A program made the position numbers and the translations under genes. Below the pieces are notes generated by a model that did no database searches, was not told where the DNA came from, and worked only from the letters and a program-made list of their open reading frames with translations. Of a DNA stretch of 64,000 nt, positions 27,001-42,000 are shown one piece after another. Origin of the DNA: Azorinus chamasolen. Lineage: Eukaryota; Mollusca; Bivalvia; Cardiida; Solecurtidae. How positions within the stretch are numbered: the stretch's first letter is position 1; each line of letters starts with the position of its first letter. The stretch spans positions 83,881,121 to 83,945,120 of the forward strand of contig OY755244.1 of NCBI GenBank assembly GCA_963576725.1, given 5' to 3'.

Positions 27001-30000
27001 CAAAATACTGCAAGTGATCTGGAAAAGTAATACATAGGAACAATGCCCCAGTGACAATAAATATTCATGTCAAGTTTCATTGAATTCTGTCTGTCCATTA
27101 CAGAGATATGGCATCGGACGGAAGGACGGCTAGACGGAAAGACGGCCAGACGGACAAACCCAAAACAATACCCCTCTGGCTTTCAAACTGGCAGGGGATA
27201 CAAGGGGATCATTTTCCCAAATAATCTGGCTGAAAATGAAATAAAATTCCGGATTATGAAATTTAAATACATGTATATAGAAATATATATGGAGAAATTT
27301 ACTCCAGGAAATTCAATGTAGCTGGAGTACAAGGGAGATGTATTAATGGAGAATATATTAACGAGGCCCAACTGTATGGATTACCTACATAAATCCTCTG
27401 AATGCTGAAGTTTCAAAGTGCAATGGTCCATCATTTTTTAACAAAAGAGAACATTAAGTATAAAAGGGCATGACCTGAAGGAGGATTTTTGAATGCCAAA
27501 CAGTAAAGACCCTGATCAAAGTGCTCCCCTAGAGGTTTTCCTGTCTGGGTCTACATAGTTTGTAAATGCCTGATTTCCCACATTCAAAGAGTTAAAATAT
27601 CATATCCATTTGAGATAACAACTCTTTCCCTGTTCTATGTTTGTTACAAATTTCAATACCTACTGAATATTCATGGACAAAATAGATATAATGAAATACA
27701 GAAGGTTGAACATTGTAGCCATTTTAGAAAGTAATAGAAGCAGATGCGTGAAAACATGTTTATTTGAGGGAAAGGGTTAAATAACTCAATGAAACTGTTT
27801 AATACACAGAACACATTATGAAAACTAAAAAGTCTTCTGTTTTTATTGAAACTTATGACTTACTATTTTGTTGTCAAAACTTTGTAACTCACATAGCTAT
27901 AGTGTACCTGTGTAATTGTAAAGTTGATCACCAATTGACGACTCAGTAAGCTAAGAGATATCCCTATACTTGATGAATCTTTATAAGAAAATAATGACAT
28001 TATGAATATTCATTTGTCTAACATGTGTAATAGTAAAACTGTATGTAAAATGACAGACACTACAATCAGATCTATGTAGTTCCATAAGAAAAAAGAGCAG
28101 ACCCTGGTAACACAGTTCCTACAGAAGCTGTCTGATCTGGGTCTACACTGTCTGCATATGCATCAAAAGGCTTCTCTATCAGGAAATAAATGACCAATGA
28201 TCTCCAATACACATAGACTGTGCATGTGGTATTGAAGAACCTCTCTATAATTGTCACTTGACAAATCAGCATGGGTGTCTTAAGCAGGTGACTTATATTA
28301 ACACCTTTTTTGCAAGAATATTTATCGTGAAAGTATCAGTACAGGCTATTATGACTTTGGCACATTATCTATGTAAGATCTATATTATTCCATACGCAAA
28401 CAGAGTAGACCCTGCACGGTCCACATTTATGATGTTTACAGAGGCAGGAAAATGTGTGAGCTTTCTGCTCTGCATTAAGCTTGGTAACCATTTGCCTTTA
28501 AGACCAAATATTAAGACATCTTTTGAGTAGCCATTGTAGAGATGTTTCATTGCATTCTCGATTTTCCCAATGGAGTTCAAATATGGACAATCTCTAGAAT
28601 GAAGTATCAATTATTCCATAGGCCATCTAATGATGTTTATGACTTGTTCATGTCGCCAGTCATTCACCAGGAACATGGGGATTGATGCCAAGGTCATGAA
28701 ATGACAATGACAAGAAACAAGTTTCTCTGGAAGGGATTTTGTGAATGCCAGCCCTCATCCTGCTGTATAAGGGTTAAACACTGCATTTAAACAAGAGGGC
28801 CAGAATGGCCCTGATATCGCTCACCAGATAATCAGGAGAAGATTTTCAAAGTAATTTCACAATATGTTTCTATAGAAAACTAGCCGGCCCTGGGTCGGGT
28901 CAATTTTGCCCCCTAGGGCATGATTTATATAACTTTTGTAGAGGACCTGAACATGATGCTATGAGCCAAATATGAAAGTTGAGAACCTTCCAGTTTCAGG
29001 AGAAGATTTTCAAGGTTTTCACTATATGTTTCTATTGAAAATTGCTCACCCCTGGGGCGAGGCCAATTTTGACCCTAGGGCCATAATTTATATAACTCTT
29101 GTAGAGGACCTGAACATGATGCTATGTGCCAAATATGAAAGCTGAGAACCTTCCAGTTTCAGAGAAGAAGAGTTTCAAAGTTTTCACTATATGTTTCTAT
29201 TGCAAACAGCCCACGCCTGGGGCTGGGCCAATTTTGACCCTAGGGCCATAATTTATATAACTCTTGTAGAGAACCTGAACATGATGAGTTTCAGAGAATA
29301 AGATTTTCAAAGTTTTCACTATATCTTTCTATTGAAAACTGGCCACCCCTGGGGTGGGGCCAATTTTGAACCCTGGGACCAAATTTATATAACTTCTAGA
29401 GAACCAGAACATGATTCTATGTGCCAAATATATTAGCTGAGAACATTCCAGGTACAGAGGAGAAGATTTTCAGTTTTACTTTATGTTTCTCTTGAAAACT
29501 GGCCACACTTGGTGCAGGGCCAATTTTGACCCCAGGGACATAATTATAAAACGTTTGTAAAGGACCTACAGATGATGCTATGTGACAAAGATGAAAGCTG
29601 AGAACCCTGTAGATTCAGAGGAGAAGATTTTTAAAGGTTCAAATTGTTGACGACTGACAATGCACGCTGACGGACAAAAGCTCAACACTCCACTTTGCTA
29701 AGATGTACTTACACAGCAATTTGGCATTCCTACCTCAATTAAATTAGGAGATACACTCCAAACAATGTTTTTCTATACCTGAGGTCAGGTGTCAAGGTCA
29801 CAAAGGCCTGAAAACTGTACATGGCACTCCTCCATCCCAAGATGTACTCATAAACCTAATTTTGCATTCCTATCTCAGGTGGTATAGGAGATATGCTCCG
29901 CACATTTTTTTCTATACCTGAGGTCAGCGGTTAAGGTAAAGATCAAGGTCACAGAGAACTAAAAACAGTAAGCGGCACTCTGCCATCCCAAGATATGGTC

Positions 30001-33000
30001 ACAGTCCAAATTTTGCATTTCTACCTCATATAATATAGGAGATACACTTCAGACAAGGTGTACAAAATGAGGATGAAAGACAAACATGGCAATTAATTCG
30101 ATTAATTCGACTTGCGATTATTACGTGCACTTTAGGTCAGAACGGTGACGGTCTTTATAAATATCAATGCAGGACGAAAGTAATGCAGAAAGCTCCTACA
30201 GCTCCTATGCTGCTTTTTGGTGGTTGCATTAGCGGGGTTTACTGTATATAATTCTATAAGCAAAAAGAGCAGACCTTGATCAGACAGCTCTTTATACGTA
30301 ACCCTTTCCCATATGAATATTTATGCAAGAAATACTGATATCATTAGCTGACTTTTTATCATGGTATATAAAAATATGCATTTTTGGCTTTGGCAGAAAT
30401 TGAAGAATTAGATCTATTTGAATCTATTATAAGCAAACAAAACAGACCTTGATCAGACAGCTCTGTGGGAGCTAACTGATCTAGGTATACTCTCTCTCTG
30501 CAAAGGCATGAAAAAGCATTTATATCAGGGAAAGGACGGACCCATGATGGACCACTCCACTTCAAAAAGTAAGCATTCAAAGGGTTTAGAGATGTTTAGT
30601 TGATTTCAAATGACAATTTCTGTGAAAGCCAACACATAACCAATCCTATTTTGATAGACTTTCAGATTAGATTAAGTCTAAACATTTAGGTTTCCTAGCA
30701 GCTCAAATGATTTAAGAGCAGCTGTCTACATTAATTGCTATGCCTATCTTTGTTTTTCCCTTTTTTATTGGTTGAGTGATATTTAGTCTTTGAAAAAATT
30801 AAAAATTCCTGTCTATTTCTGGAGCTATGAAATATAATGACTTAGTACCAGAACATGCAAGTACATGCTACTACAATGGAAGCAATTGGGAACCATGCAT
30901 GCAAACAAAAAATAATTTCAGAAGTTATATGAGTTCCGAGTCTCAACTTTCTCTACCAGTACTGGTTCAAAAGTTATGGCCAATGTTAAAGTTGGTGATT
31001 TGACCTATATACTTGACCTCTTATCTTGTTGAAGGATGACCTTGACCATAAAATGTTACCCCTCAAAATGTGCGGCTTTATGAGATACCTAATATGCATG
31101 CCAAATATCAAGTCTCTATCTGGCTAAAAAGTTATGACCAATGTTAAAGTTGGTGACAAACAAACAAACAGATAGACAGACAGGGCAAAAACAATATGAT
31201 CTGATATTGCAGAGAGAGTAGACCTTGATGCCATGATATTTGTTTCTGTATCTATAACATATCTCTGAGGTGGTTCTGACATCTCAAATTTGTCTTCCAA
31301 TTCTCTCAACAGAAAAGACAAGCTATTTATCATTTCTGCATTCCATTCACTGATGGATATCAAGAAGTTGTCTACACAATAATAGCATAAATAAATTCAT
31401 ATTGATTGAATCAGGAAATAACCAAATATGATGATGATAAAGCACACAATTCTTTACAGCACAACATAAGGTGAGTTACTCAGCTTTTACTAACTCTTTG
31501 CGTGTTACTTAACTCACAACATGGTAAGTTATTATACTCAGGCTTTACTAACTCTCTACAGCACAACATACAGTAAGTTACTCAGGCCAGACTAAGCCAC
31601 TTTACTAATACTCTCTACAGCTCTACATACGGTAAGTTACTCATACTTTACTCATACAGTAGGTTACTCAGGCCAGACTAAGCCACTTTACTAATACTCT
31701 CTACAGCTCTACATTCGGTAAGTTACTCATACTTTACTAACTCTCTACAGCACAACATACAGTAAGTTACTCAGGCCAGACTAAGCCACTTTACTAATAC
31801 TCTCTACAGCTCTACATACGGTAAGTTACTCATACTTTACTAACTCTCTACAGCACAACATACAGTAAGTTACTCAGGCCAGACTAAGCCACTTTACTAA
31901 TACTCTCTACAGCTCTACATACGGTAAGTTACTCATACTTTACTAACTCTCTACAGTGCCATAACATACAGTAAGTTACTCATACTTTACTCTCTACAGC
32001 GCCATAAAATACGGTAAGTTACTCATACTTTACTAACTCTCTACAGCACAACATATGGTAAGTTACTCATACTTTACTAACTCTCTACAGCACAACATAC
32101 GGTAAGTTACTCATACTTTACTAACTCTCTACAGCATAACATACGGTAAGTTACTCATACTTTACTAACTCTCTACAGCTCTACATACGGTAAGACTTAC
32201 TCATACTTTACTAACTCTCTACAGCATAACATATGGTAAGTTACTCATACTTTACTAACTCTCTACAGCATAACATACGGTAAGTTACTCATACTTTACT
32301 AACTCTCTACAGCATAACATATGGTAAGTTACTCATATTTTACTAACTCTCTACAGCTGTACATACAGTAAGACTTACTCATACTTTACTAACTCTCTAC
32401 AGCATAACATATGGTAAGTTACTCACACTTTACTAACTCTCTACAGCATAACATATGGTAAGTTACTCATACTTTACTAACTCTCTACAGCACAACATTA
32501 TCATATGATAAGTTACTCAAGTTTTATTTACTCTCTGCTCGCTACTAAATTGTTATCTGTAAAGATTGCCATCTGCCACACTTTTCAAAGTTGACATTTC
32601 TTCAAATATTTTTTTATAAATACTATCAAAAGGTCAAACAGTTTAGATCCTTATGAGACTGACTGAGTTACACTTGTCTCATCTGGCTCCACATTTTTTG
32701 CATAATTAACCACAAATTCTCTACCAGCATGCAAAGAGTTAGCCCCCCTGAATGTGGGAAACAAGTTTATTTAACTCATTCCCTCATATTGACGACTTTT
32801 GACGACTCTGTAAAAGTCACTTTGTGAAACCACTGTGATAAATAGAGCATTTGCTCCTATAGGAGCAAATGCTCTATTTATCACAATGGTTTCAAACTAC
32901 AAAATTCTAAAATGTTCCTTTACTCTAGTTAATGCTCCTTTTCGGTAGATTTGTTCAAATTGGTTGTACCTAAAAATAGCCTATGAGGTAATGGGTCAAA

Positions 33001-36000
33001 CCTTAAAGTTTTGCGACTGAGTGTACAAATGAACAGAACTGTGCAAACAGGGTAGACCCAGATCAAAGGCCTCCCGAGGGTCATAAAAATCATTTTCTTC
33101 AGTGATAAAGTTTGGTACAAGTTTATAACTGATATACATAAAGGGAGGAGCTAATTGATAATGTTATTAATATTCATGAAGTACTGGGTTCACTGGACAT
33201 TTGCAAGTTATTTTTGTAACAGCTAGTGATCCATCTGACTTTTCATTCTTATTTATACTACTTTGTTTCACCATAGCGATTCAAAATAAACTTTATTTAA
33301 CACTAAACAACATTATTTTAGAATGCAGTATATACTGCATTTAGGTGCTTGTGACATATTTGATATTGTGTGATAGGATACAGCAAACAACATAAGCAGT
33401 ATTACTAACAACAACAGTTTTCAAAGCAATATTGATTGAGTCAGTGTCATGCCGTCATCACTGAAGGTGTAACTATAAAGTGTGCCAGACAGGCGTGACT
33501 AGAAAGTGTGCCAGATAAATGGATGGACAGTTGAAAAGTAATTCCTGACCCTAGATGCGTTGTATGTGCAAGCAGTGTAGACCAAGATTAGAGGATCCTA
33601 AGGAACCCTCTAATAAGGTCTGCACAGTTTGCCATTCAAAATCTCCTAGCAGCTTTTTTAGTTATAAGTGTTTCCTACTCAGTGGACTATATAGTTAAGC
33701 ATTGATGGGCCACGATAATTTTCTTCTCAAACTTATAAGAGAAGGGTAGCAAATCAAAATGACTAAATCAACACTTCAGATCAGCCTTCTTGTCTCTAAA
33801 AACAGCATACAAAGCAACACAAATACATTATGCATGTCATTTAACCATTTAAATGATATAAACAAACATGTTTTCATATCTTTGCAATCAGGGTAGATCA
33901 AAATTAGAGATGAATGTTTCTTTTCATATGAATAATAAGTGTGTCCACTTAGTGCTTACGTAAACTATTGAAACTATCGATTGTTGAATTAACTATTGGC
34001 GATAGTTCTCGACAGTCAGAATTACTATCGAACTAATACTATTGCAAGCTCAACTTATATTGCGATAGCTTGATATTTCGACCTATTGTTACACTTCTTA
34101 AGTATTAATGATGAATCTTCCTATGACACTTTATTTAAAAATGTTTTCGGTAGTAATTTCTGCGCATCACTGATAGTTAACTCTTCACAAAGAATGTAGT
34201 TGTATAGTAATCAGGAAATGTTACACAAAGCCACCAAACAAATAATAAGTCAATATTATCGAATAAACGGGCATTTTGCGAAAAAGGTCTAAGGGAGAAA
34301 GGATCAGAAGAATAAATGACACTTGCAGTTGATCTCGGAATTTGTGATGGTGTATACAAGTTATTGACTGAGAAAGTGAATGGAAAAGTGAGGGTTACTT
34401 CAGCAAACAGAATATTAGAAAATGTTTTCAAATTTTATCCCCGAAATTGGATTCGAATCTGTAACCATCTCCCAGTCTGTGTGTACATTGCATACATTGA
34501 TAACTCTTGAATGCAAATTATAGTTCATGTTCACAGTCAGGAATATCTATTCGATAGTTATGCAAGAAAAACAGATCTTGTTCCACTTTTTTCAGTGGGC
34601 TTATTGACAAGGTGGTTCTTATTTAAAAGTATTTTTAAACACAGGTGGTTCTTATTTAAAGGTAATTTTAAACACAAATAGACTTCATAAACTGTCTAGT
34701 AATTTGACCTTGATATATGACCTTAACCTTAATAAGTCAACCGTAAAATGTTCACCTTCATAAGCTGCACATGAACGCAAAGTTTGAAGTATGTATGTGC
34801 AATGGCTACAAAATTATCGCCAAAGTTAAAGTTGGGGGCAAACCAACAGACTAACAAACAGACAGGGCAAAAACAATATGCCACCCAACCCTTTCTTTAT
34901 TTTTCATAAAACTCTACGTTGTGACCATTCTTTGGAAGCGTGTTGAAGAGACTTCTCTAAAGAGTGGTCACAACATAGGCTTTGGTGGAGAAAGGACGAT
35001 AATAGTATTTGAATATGCACCTTTATCTGTTGCTCTGAATCCTAACTCTTCGCTTGCTGAATTTTAAAATACATTTCTTCTTCTTTACCAATGCCCTGTT
35101 GTATAAGTACATATATATCTTCACTGTGTACAAGTATTTTGCTGTTCAATCACTGCTGTGGACTGCACTGGTTGCACAATCAACTTGTAAATAGTGCAGA
35201 CCCTGATGAGACAGCTCCTGCAGGAGCTGTCTCATCTGGGTCTGCACTATTTGTAGGTACTAGGTAGGTATATTGATGTGAATAGTAAGCGAAGGGTTAA
35301 TACTTGTTCTGCAAACGTTGTGAATTTACAATCATATTGTGTGAAAAAAGATGTCAAACCATGATTTTGTTTATTCCAAGGTGAAATAAAAAAGTTGATG
35401 ATTCAAGGAAGCAAAAGTAAAGTGATAATTGGCACGGAACTAACAGGAAACACTCAGGCCAGGCAAAATGATTTTACCTAATAAACTGTCTCAATTCTGT
35501 GCTGTAATTCAATATATCTTTTGCACACAGACACAGTAAGGATTGTTTGTGATTGTACAGCTTATCAATATTAACCTTATGCACGCTAGATAATGGTGTC
35601 ACGAAAGAACGTCTGCTACTGTGCTCAAAAATAAATTGTCTTCCATTTCTCCACAAAAAATCACACTGTTTGAATCCTTGTGAAACATCATGTTACTTGC
35701 CATCTGATCAGGATCCGAACTGTTTGTATATGTTATCACAGACTTGCTTTTAATATGCATAATTTGATTTGTCACACAGGTTTTCCACAGCCTTTTGTTA
35801 ATTCTAAGTTAACCCTTTACTCCATGAATATTCATGTTAAACATTATGACATGAATATTAATAAGATTAATTATTAAAAGAGCACATGGACACAAAGTTT
35901 GGCCATGGAAGAAACTGTAGAATCATACCTATATTATATCATAAGCAAACAGACCAGACCCTGATCAGATGGCTCCTACAGAAGCCATGTCATATTGGTC

Positions 36001-39000
36001 CCTCAGTTCAGGCGTATTTATGGAGTAAAGGGTTAAGGTCTAAGTGGGCTTTAGTAACAAACAAAATCTCAGATGCACAACTTCACGATCTGATAAACAT
36101 TCCTGTAACATTTCATGACTCTACGTTTTGAGGTATACATACAAATGTACTTTCATTTTGCATTTAGCAGCAACTTAAAACAAGATGTGTTTGTGAAACA
36201 CTATGCCCCCTCATATATTTGACCTCTGACCTTGAAGGATGACCTTGACCTTGACATGTCACCCCTCAAAATGTGCGGCTTTATGAGATACATATGCATG
36301 CCAAATATCAAGTCTCTATCTATACTGGCTCAAAAGTTAAGACCAATGTTAAGGTTGCGTTAAAGTTACAAAGAAACAATTTGACCTTTGACCCTGAAGG
36401 ATGACCTTGACATTGACACGTCACCCCTCAAAATATACACAAGCATGCCAAATATCAAGTCTCTATCTCTACTAGTCCAAAAGTTATGGCCAATGTTAAA
36501 GTCGGTGATTTGACCCATATATTTGACCTCTGACATAGAAGGATGACCTTGACGTGTCACCCCTCAAAATGTGCGCTTTATGAGATACATATGCATGCCA
36601 AATATCAAGTCTCTATCTGTACTGGCTCAAAAGTTATGACCAATGTTAAAGTTGCTGACAAACAAACAGACAAACAGACAGGGCAAAAACAATATGCCCC
36701 CTGACTATCGTCAATGGGGGCATAAGAATTAAAATCTATGCATATCTTTTAATTCATTTAAACTTGTCACTACTGTATTTGAGTCAAGCTCTGCAAACTC
36801 CACCCCTGAAAAGTGCAAAAAGTAAATGAATTTTCATGCAAGACTCCACCCATTTTGGATATTAATGAACCATTCACCTGTTCAATATTCATGGCAGAAA
36901 TGATACCATGAATATTTATTAGCTGATTTTTTATACTGAAAACTTGAAAATGTTTTTGCTTTGACAAAAATTGTATCATCATATCTATAACATGTCATAA
37001 ACAAGCAAAGCTAGCCCTGATTAGATTTCTTCTGAGCCATCTGATCTGTAGGTCTACTCTGTTTGCAAAGTATTTGTATGAGGGAAACACTTAATTCATT
37101 TCTTGTACGAATATATAAACTAAGGATAATCATTGCATATTGCAAAACTTGTTAGTTGTGAAACATATTATAAGCAAACAGAGCAGACCCAGATCAGACA
37201 GCCCCTACAGGAACTGCCTGATCTGGGTTGACTCTATGAAGGGCATGAAAAGGCGAATGATCAAGTCATGTTTGACTTTGCAGCGAGCGCTTAACCCTTT
37301 CCTCCATAAATATACCTTTCTATGCCTCAGTAAAAATCACCTATTGAAACCATTGTAATAAATAGAGCATTTAAATTGCTCCTATAGGAACAAATGCTCG
37401 ATTTATCACAATGGTTTCAACCTACAAAATTCTAAAAAAAAATCCTTTTCTCTAGTTAATGATCCTTTTTGGTAGATTTATTCAAAGTGGTTGGATCTAA
37501 AAATAGCCAATGGGGGTATGGGTTAACCCTGTACCTGAAATAGACATCTTAATACCAGGAAGTAGACTCCTATCAGGAAGTGATCAGGCTGCCTATAGAA
37601 TTTTATACAATTGTACATCTAATTCTACACTTTCTGCCATGGAAACATTTTCTGCACTGTTAATAATTTATGCCATTACAAAAAATTATCTAATCAATAT
37701 TCATCATATAATTATTTCTTTCATAAATATTCATCAGGAGAAGGGTCAGCACTTTGAATACAATTTGTCATAAGTATGCAAAAACTCCCTTCAGCTACCA
37801 ATTCTACAAAATTATATATAAACAACAAGCAAAAAATGTGGAAAAAGCCCAATTTTTCAACTGAAAGACCTTAATTCACCCAAGCTATCTGCAAACCAAA
37901 TATAAATTGTCTAGCATATGTAGTTCAGAATTTATAACAAATTTTAATGACAAACAAGATCTTAAAATAGTAACCTTGACCTTGACCTGATTTCAGGTTT
38001 CTTGTCATCTGTAAGGTCCTTACCAAAGCTATCTGAATACCAAAGGTGAATTGCCTAGCGTTCAGGGATCAGAACATATAGCAAAATGTTGAAGTTTGTT
38101 AAATATAGCCAAGTTTTCAAAATATTGACCTTGACCCAATTTCATGTATCCTTGTATCAACTGAAAGGCTATCGCCAAAGCAGGGTTCTTGCGAGGGCAA
38201 GAAATTGGGACATTTTCCCCATCAAAATGAGAAATGTCCCCATTTTTTTACTGTCATTGGGACAAATGTCTCAAAAATGTCAGTTCTTACCAGAATAGTC
38301 TAAAGTAACCAGGTCAGATTTAGAACAAATCAAACTGTGAATATGATCAGAGAAAATATTTACATATTAAGGAAATCAGTCAGATCCACAGATTCATAAA
38401 CATAGCATTTTCATAATGAATAATGGTTGAAAAAATATTTTCACACTTGTCGGTGTCTCACAGATTTTGAAATGTCCCTACTTTTTAACTGTCAATGGGA
38501 CATATGTCTCAAATATTTTCAATCCTCGCAAGAACCCTGCAAAGCTATCTCCATACCAAATGTGAATTGTTTAGCATATGTGGTTCAGAAGTTAAGACAA
38601 AATGTTGAAGTTTTTCAATGATGGCAAACTTATCAAAACAGTTGATCTAATTTCAAATATCTTTATATAATAATTAATATCTTTATATCAACTGAAAGGC
38701 CTTAACCACAGCCATCTATATACCAATGATGGATTGCCTAGCATTTGTAGTTCAGAAGTTATAGCAATGTTATAGTTTGTTAAAAACGGCAAGGTTTTCG
38801 AAATAGTGACCTTGACCTGATATCATGTATCCTTGTATCAAGTGAAAGGTCTTCACCTGAGCGATCTGCATACCAAATATGAATTGTCTAGCTTAAGTAA
38901 TTCAGAAGTTATAAGCGATATTAAAGTTTTCTTAACGTTGGCACGCTGCCCGCCCGCCCACCCGCCCGGTTTTTGCCAAACTATAAGCCGAGATTTTTCT

Positions 39001-42000
39001 CGAAAAATCCAGCTAAAAATCAAAATATCAAACCATTTTGATCCTGATAAAATTTCAAGTTACTCAGCATCTCATCTGAATCTAAACTGTTTGCACAGTT
39101 ATCAATATGGAGTTAATCCTTATTATAGCTTAAGATTAACCCTTTATATCGCACTATCTGAGACTTGACTCACATTTGCAAACAGCTTACAGACACATAC
39201 ATTGTCATTTGCAAACAGTGTAGACCCAGATCAGACAGCTCTAGAGAGTCCTCTGATCAGGCTTCAAAATCCTCTAGCACATTTAAGCTTTTCTTACTCG
39301 ATTGGACTCAATAGTTAAACACTGATGGGCTATACCATTCTGATAATTAATGTTAATACGAGCCATACTTAAATCAATGTCACATACATCTACCACTGCA
39401 ACAGATACCAGCTGTTTATTTCAGAGTGCCATAAACATTCCAGAACTGTTAGGTGGAGAAGGAAGCAGTCAGTTCTTCCTGTGATGACACCAGCCAATAA
39501 CCAACCTGACATATTGCTGTCCATCAAAGTAAATTGAAAGTTTCCGATCTCCAAAGAACTTGGAAGTCACACTGTTTTTACATGGAGACAAACAGTCTGA
39601 GCAGATCGTCTAGCTTATTGTTTTAATTCTTTGCACACCAAGTAATTTTGTCGTCTGCTACAATACTGTCATCTGCTATGGTTCTCATAGTTACGGGCTT
39701 CTACTTCTCTTCACCCTTTACTCCATGAATATTCCTTTAGTAAGAAATTGTGACTTCATGAATAACGATTAACTGAATTGTTGTAGGGCCATGATATAAT
39801 GAACACAGAAAGTTTCAGCCATGGCACAAACCCTTACTGACTTCATAAGCAACAAGGACAAACCCTGATCAGCCGACTCCTGTAGGAGGCTCCTGTGGGA
39901 GCTGTCTGATCAGGGTCTACTCTGTTTGCAAATCATAGGGGGGGGGGGGGTGTCATATCTATGTATGGGGTGTTACGGGTTAAACATCTAACAGTTTAAA
40001 AAGATGATACAATGAGTTACTATGTATTTAATCTGGGTCCAAACTGTTTGTATAGGTAAATACTAACCTATGCCACAAGCATGCAAAAGAATGTAGTAAA
40101 ACCTCTCTATAATGGCCACTAAATTACATCAAGCAGTTTGTGTTAAAGGTAGGTGGCTGCTTAAAGCAAGGTGAAAGTAAAACAGAATGCTCCTGTAGGA
40201 GTATTCTGTTTAACAAATGCCATTTGTTAATTCTTCTACTTCATATTTCTTAAAGTCCTTCTAAAGTAAAGATAATATCAAAGTAAACAACCAGATTGGA
40301 TCCTGATCAGATGCCAAGAAACTCAGCCACATATCTGGACCTGAACTGTTTAAAAATTGAAGAAAAAAAAGTTTTCCAATGGTGTGCTAGAATTTCATCC
40401 ATTGATTTGGGGAACAAGCTCACTATTATAACAAACAATGCAGAATTTGATCTAGGATAGTTCTATGATCTGCTGGATCTGCTCTGTTTGAAATTTTATA
40501 TCTTCTTTCAAATTTAACTATTTCGTTACTGAATGGACTCATCTCTTCCAGTAGCAATAATAGACCATTCCATTTTGAAAATTCAGCATTCAATGTTACT
40601 AACCCTTTCCTTTTCAAGTCTTTGCAAATGGAGTAGACCCAGATCTCCTTCAGGAGCTGTCTGATCTGGGTCTACTCTGTTTGCTTATGATATTATATAT
40701 CTGATTCTACAGTTTCTGCCATGGCCAAAACTTCTTTTGTTAATAAGCAATTATAAATATTAATGTAATAAATTATAAGTCATGATGTCATTATTTCTTA
40801 CATGAATATTCAACAGGGAAAGAGTTCATGAAAGTGCAACTGCTGTTAGAGAGGCCATCTGACAAAGTATAAACAGCTGATTGGCAGAGAACAATGTATA
40901 CAACCCTTTCAGTGTGGCAAACAAGCATCAGATTTGCAAACAATGTAGACACAGACCAGAAGAATCTTGTTTCATACTGAATGGACTTTACTGTAACCCT
41001 TTCCCTCATATGAACACATTTTCACACATTTGCGAACAGAGAAGACCCAGATCAAATGGCTCCTATCTGTCTGATCAGGGTATACTCTGTTTGCTAATGG
41101 AATTTGATAGATCTGACTTTCTTTACTTTCTTAAATGGCTATACTGTTCCATCTTCCATATTTCATTATTATAAAGCTATTCTGTCCATGAATATTCGGT
41201 AGGTATTGGAATTTGGAATAAATAGAGAACAGGGAAAGGGTTAAACAATGACAGACTATCCCTATGGAAAGTCAGCATTCAAAGAGATAAATACTATTTA
41301 TCCACATAAATCTCAATAATTCATGATTTCCTGTAAAGTGCCAAAGTTTCCTCTTTACCATTATGCACCCTAAATATCAGGATATACAATCTCTTCTGTC
41401 ATTAGTTTCATAAATAATCATGTAAAAATAATGTAAGTATGAATACTAATAATGAATACTAATAATGGCATATGAACAAGAAAAGGTTCGGTCCAAGTAA
41501 AAAACTACATAATTACATAAGCAAACAGAACAGACCCTAATCAGACAGCTCCTACAGAAACCATCTGAACTGGGTCCACTCTGTTTGCAAAAGACTTAAA
41601 GGGTTAAAAGTCATATCCATGGAGTAAAGGATTACACTAATAAATTATGGCCGTATAATTTTGGAACTTTTATTTGGAACTAATGGGATTGATAAAAATC
41701 ACTGAAGATTCTAATCAAACTGATTCTTCAAGAACAATTTGATCTGGGTCTAAACTATTTGTCTAAACTTATAAGGTCAGATATTTAGTGTAACTACAAT
41801 ATGTAGTACTGTTCTGATAATTTATCAACATATGCGATTTCTTTGTTGCAATGTGATTTTCTGTTGCACATTGGAAATTATGTATCCATGGATACCAAGT
41901 TACCATAGCCACAGTGAGTAAGTTGACCAAACTTTGCAAAATGCATGAAAACCTGAGTAGAAGTTTTATTCCAATAATTTGTGATGGCAAAGAATTTACC

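Noticed and set aside
28789..30100. Possible noncoding RNA or LINE coding region
   Set aside because: Only tandem 130-150-bp units, no reverse transcriptase or endonuclease motifs in any frame.
31448..32541. CRISPR-like repeat-spacer array
   Set aside because: The short 11-13-nt variable parts are near copies of each other, and the genome is clearly eukaryotic.
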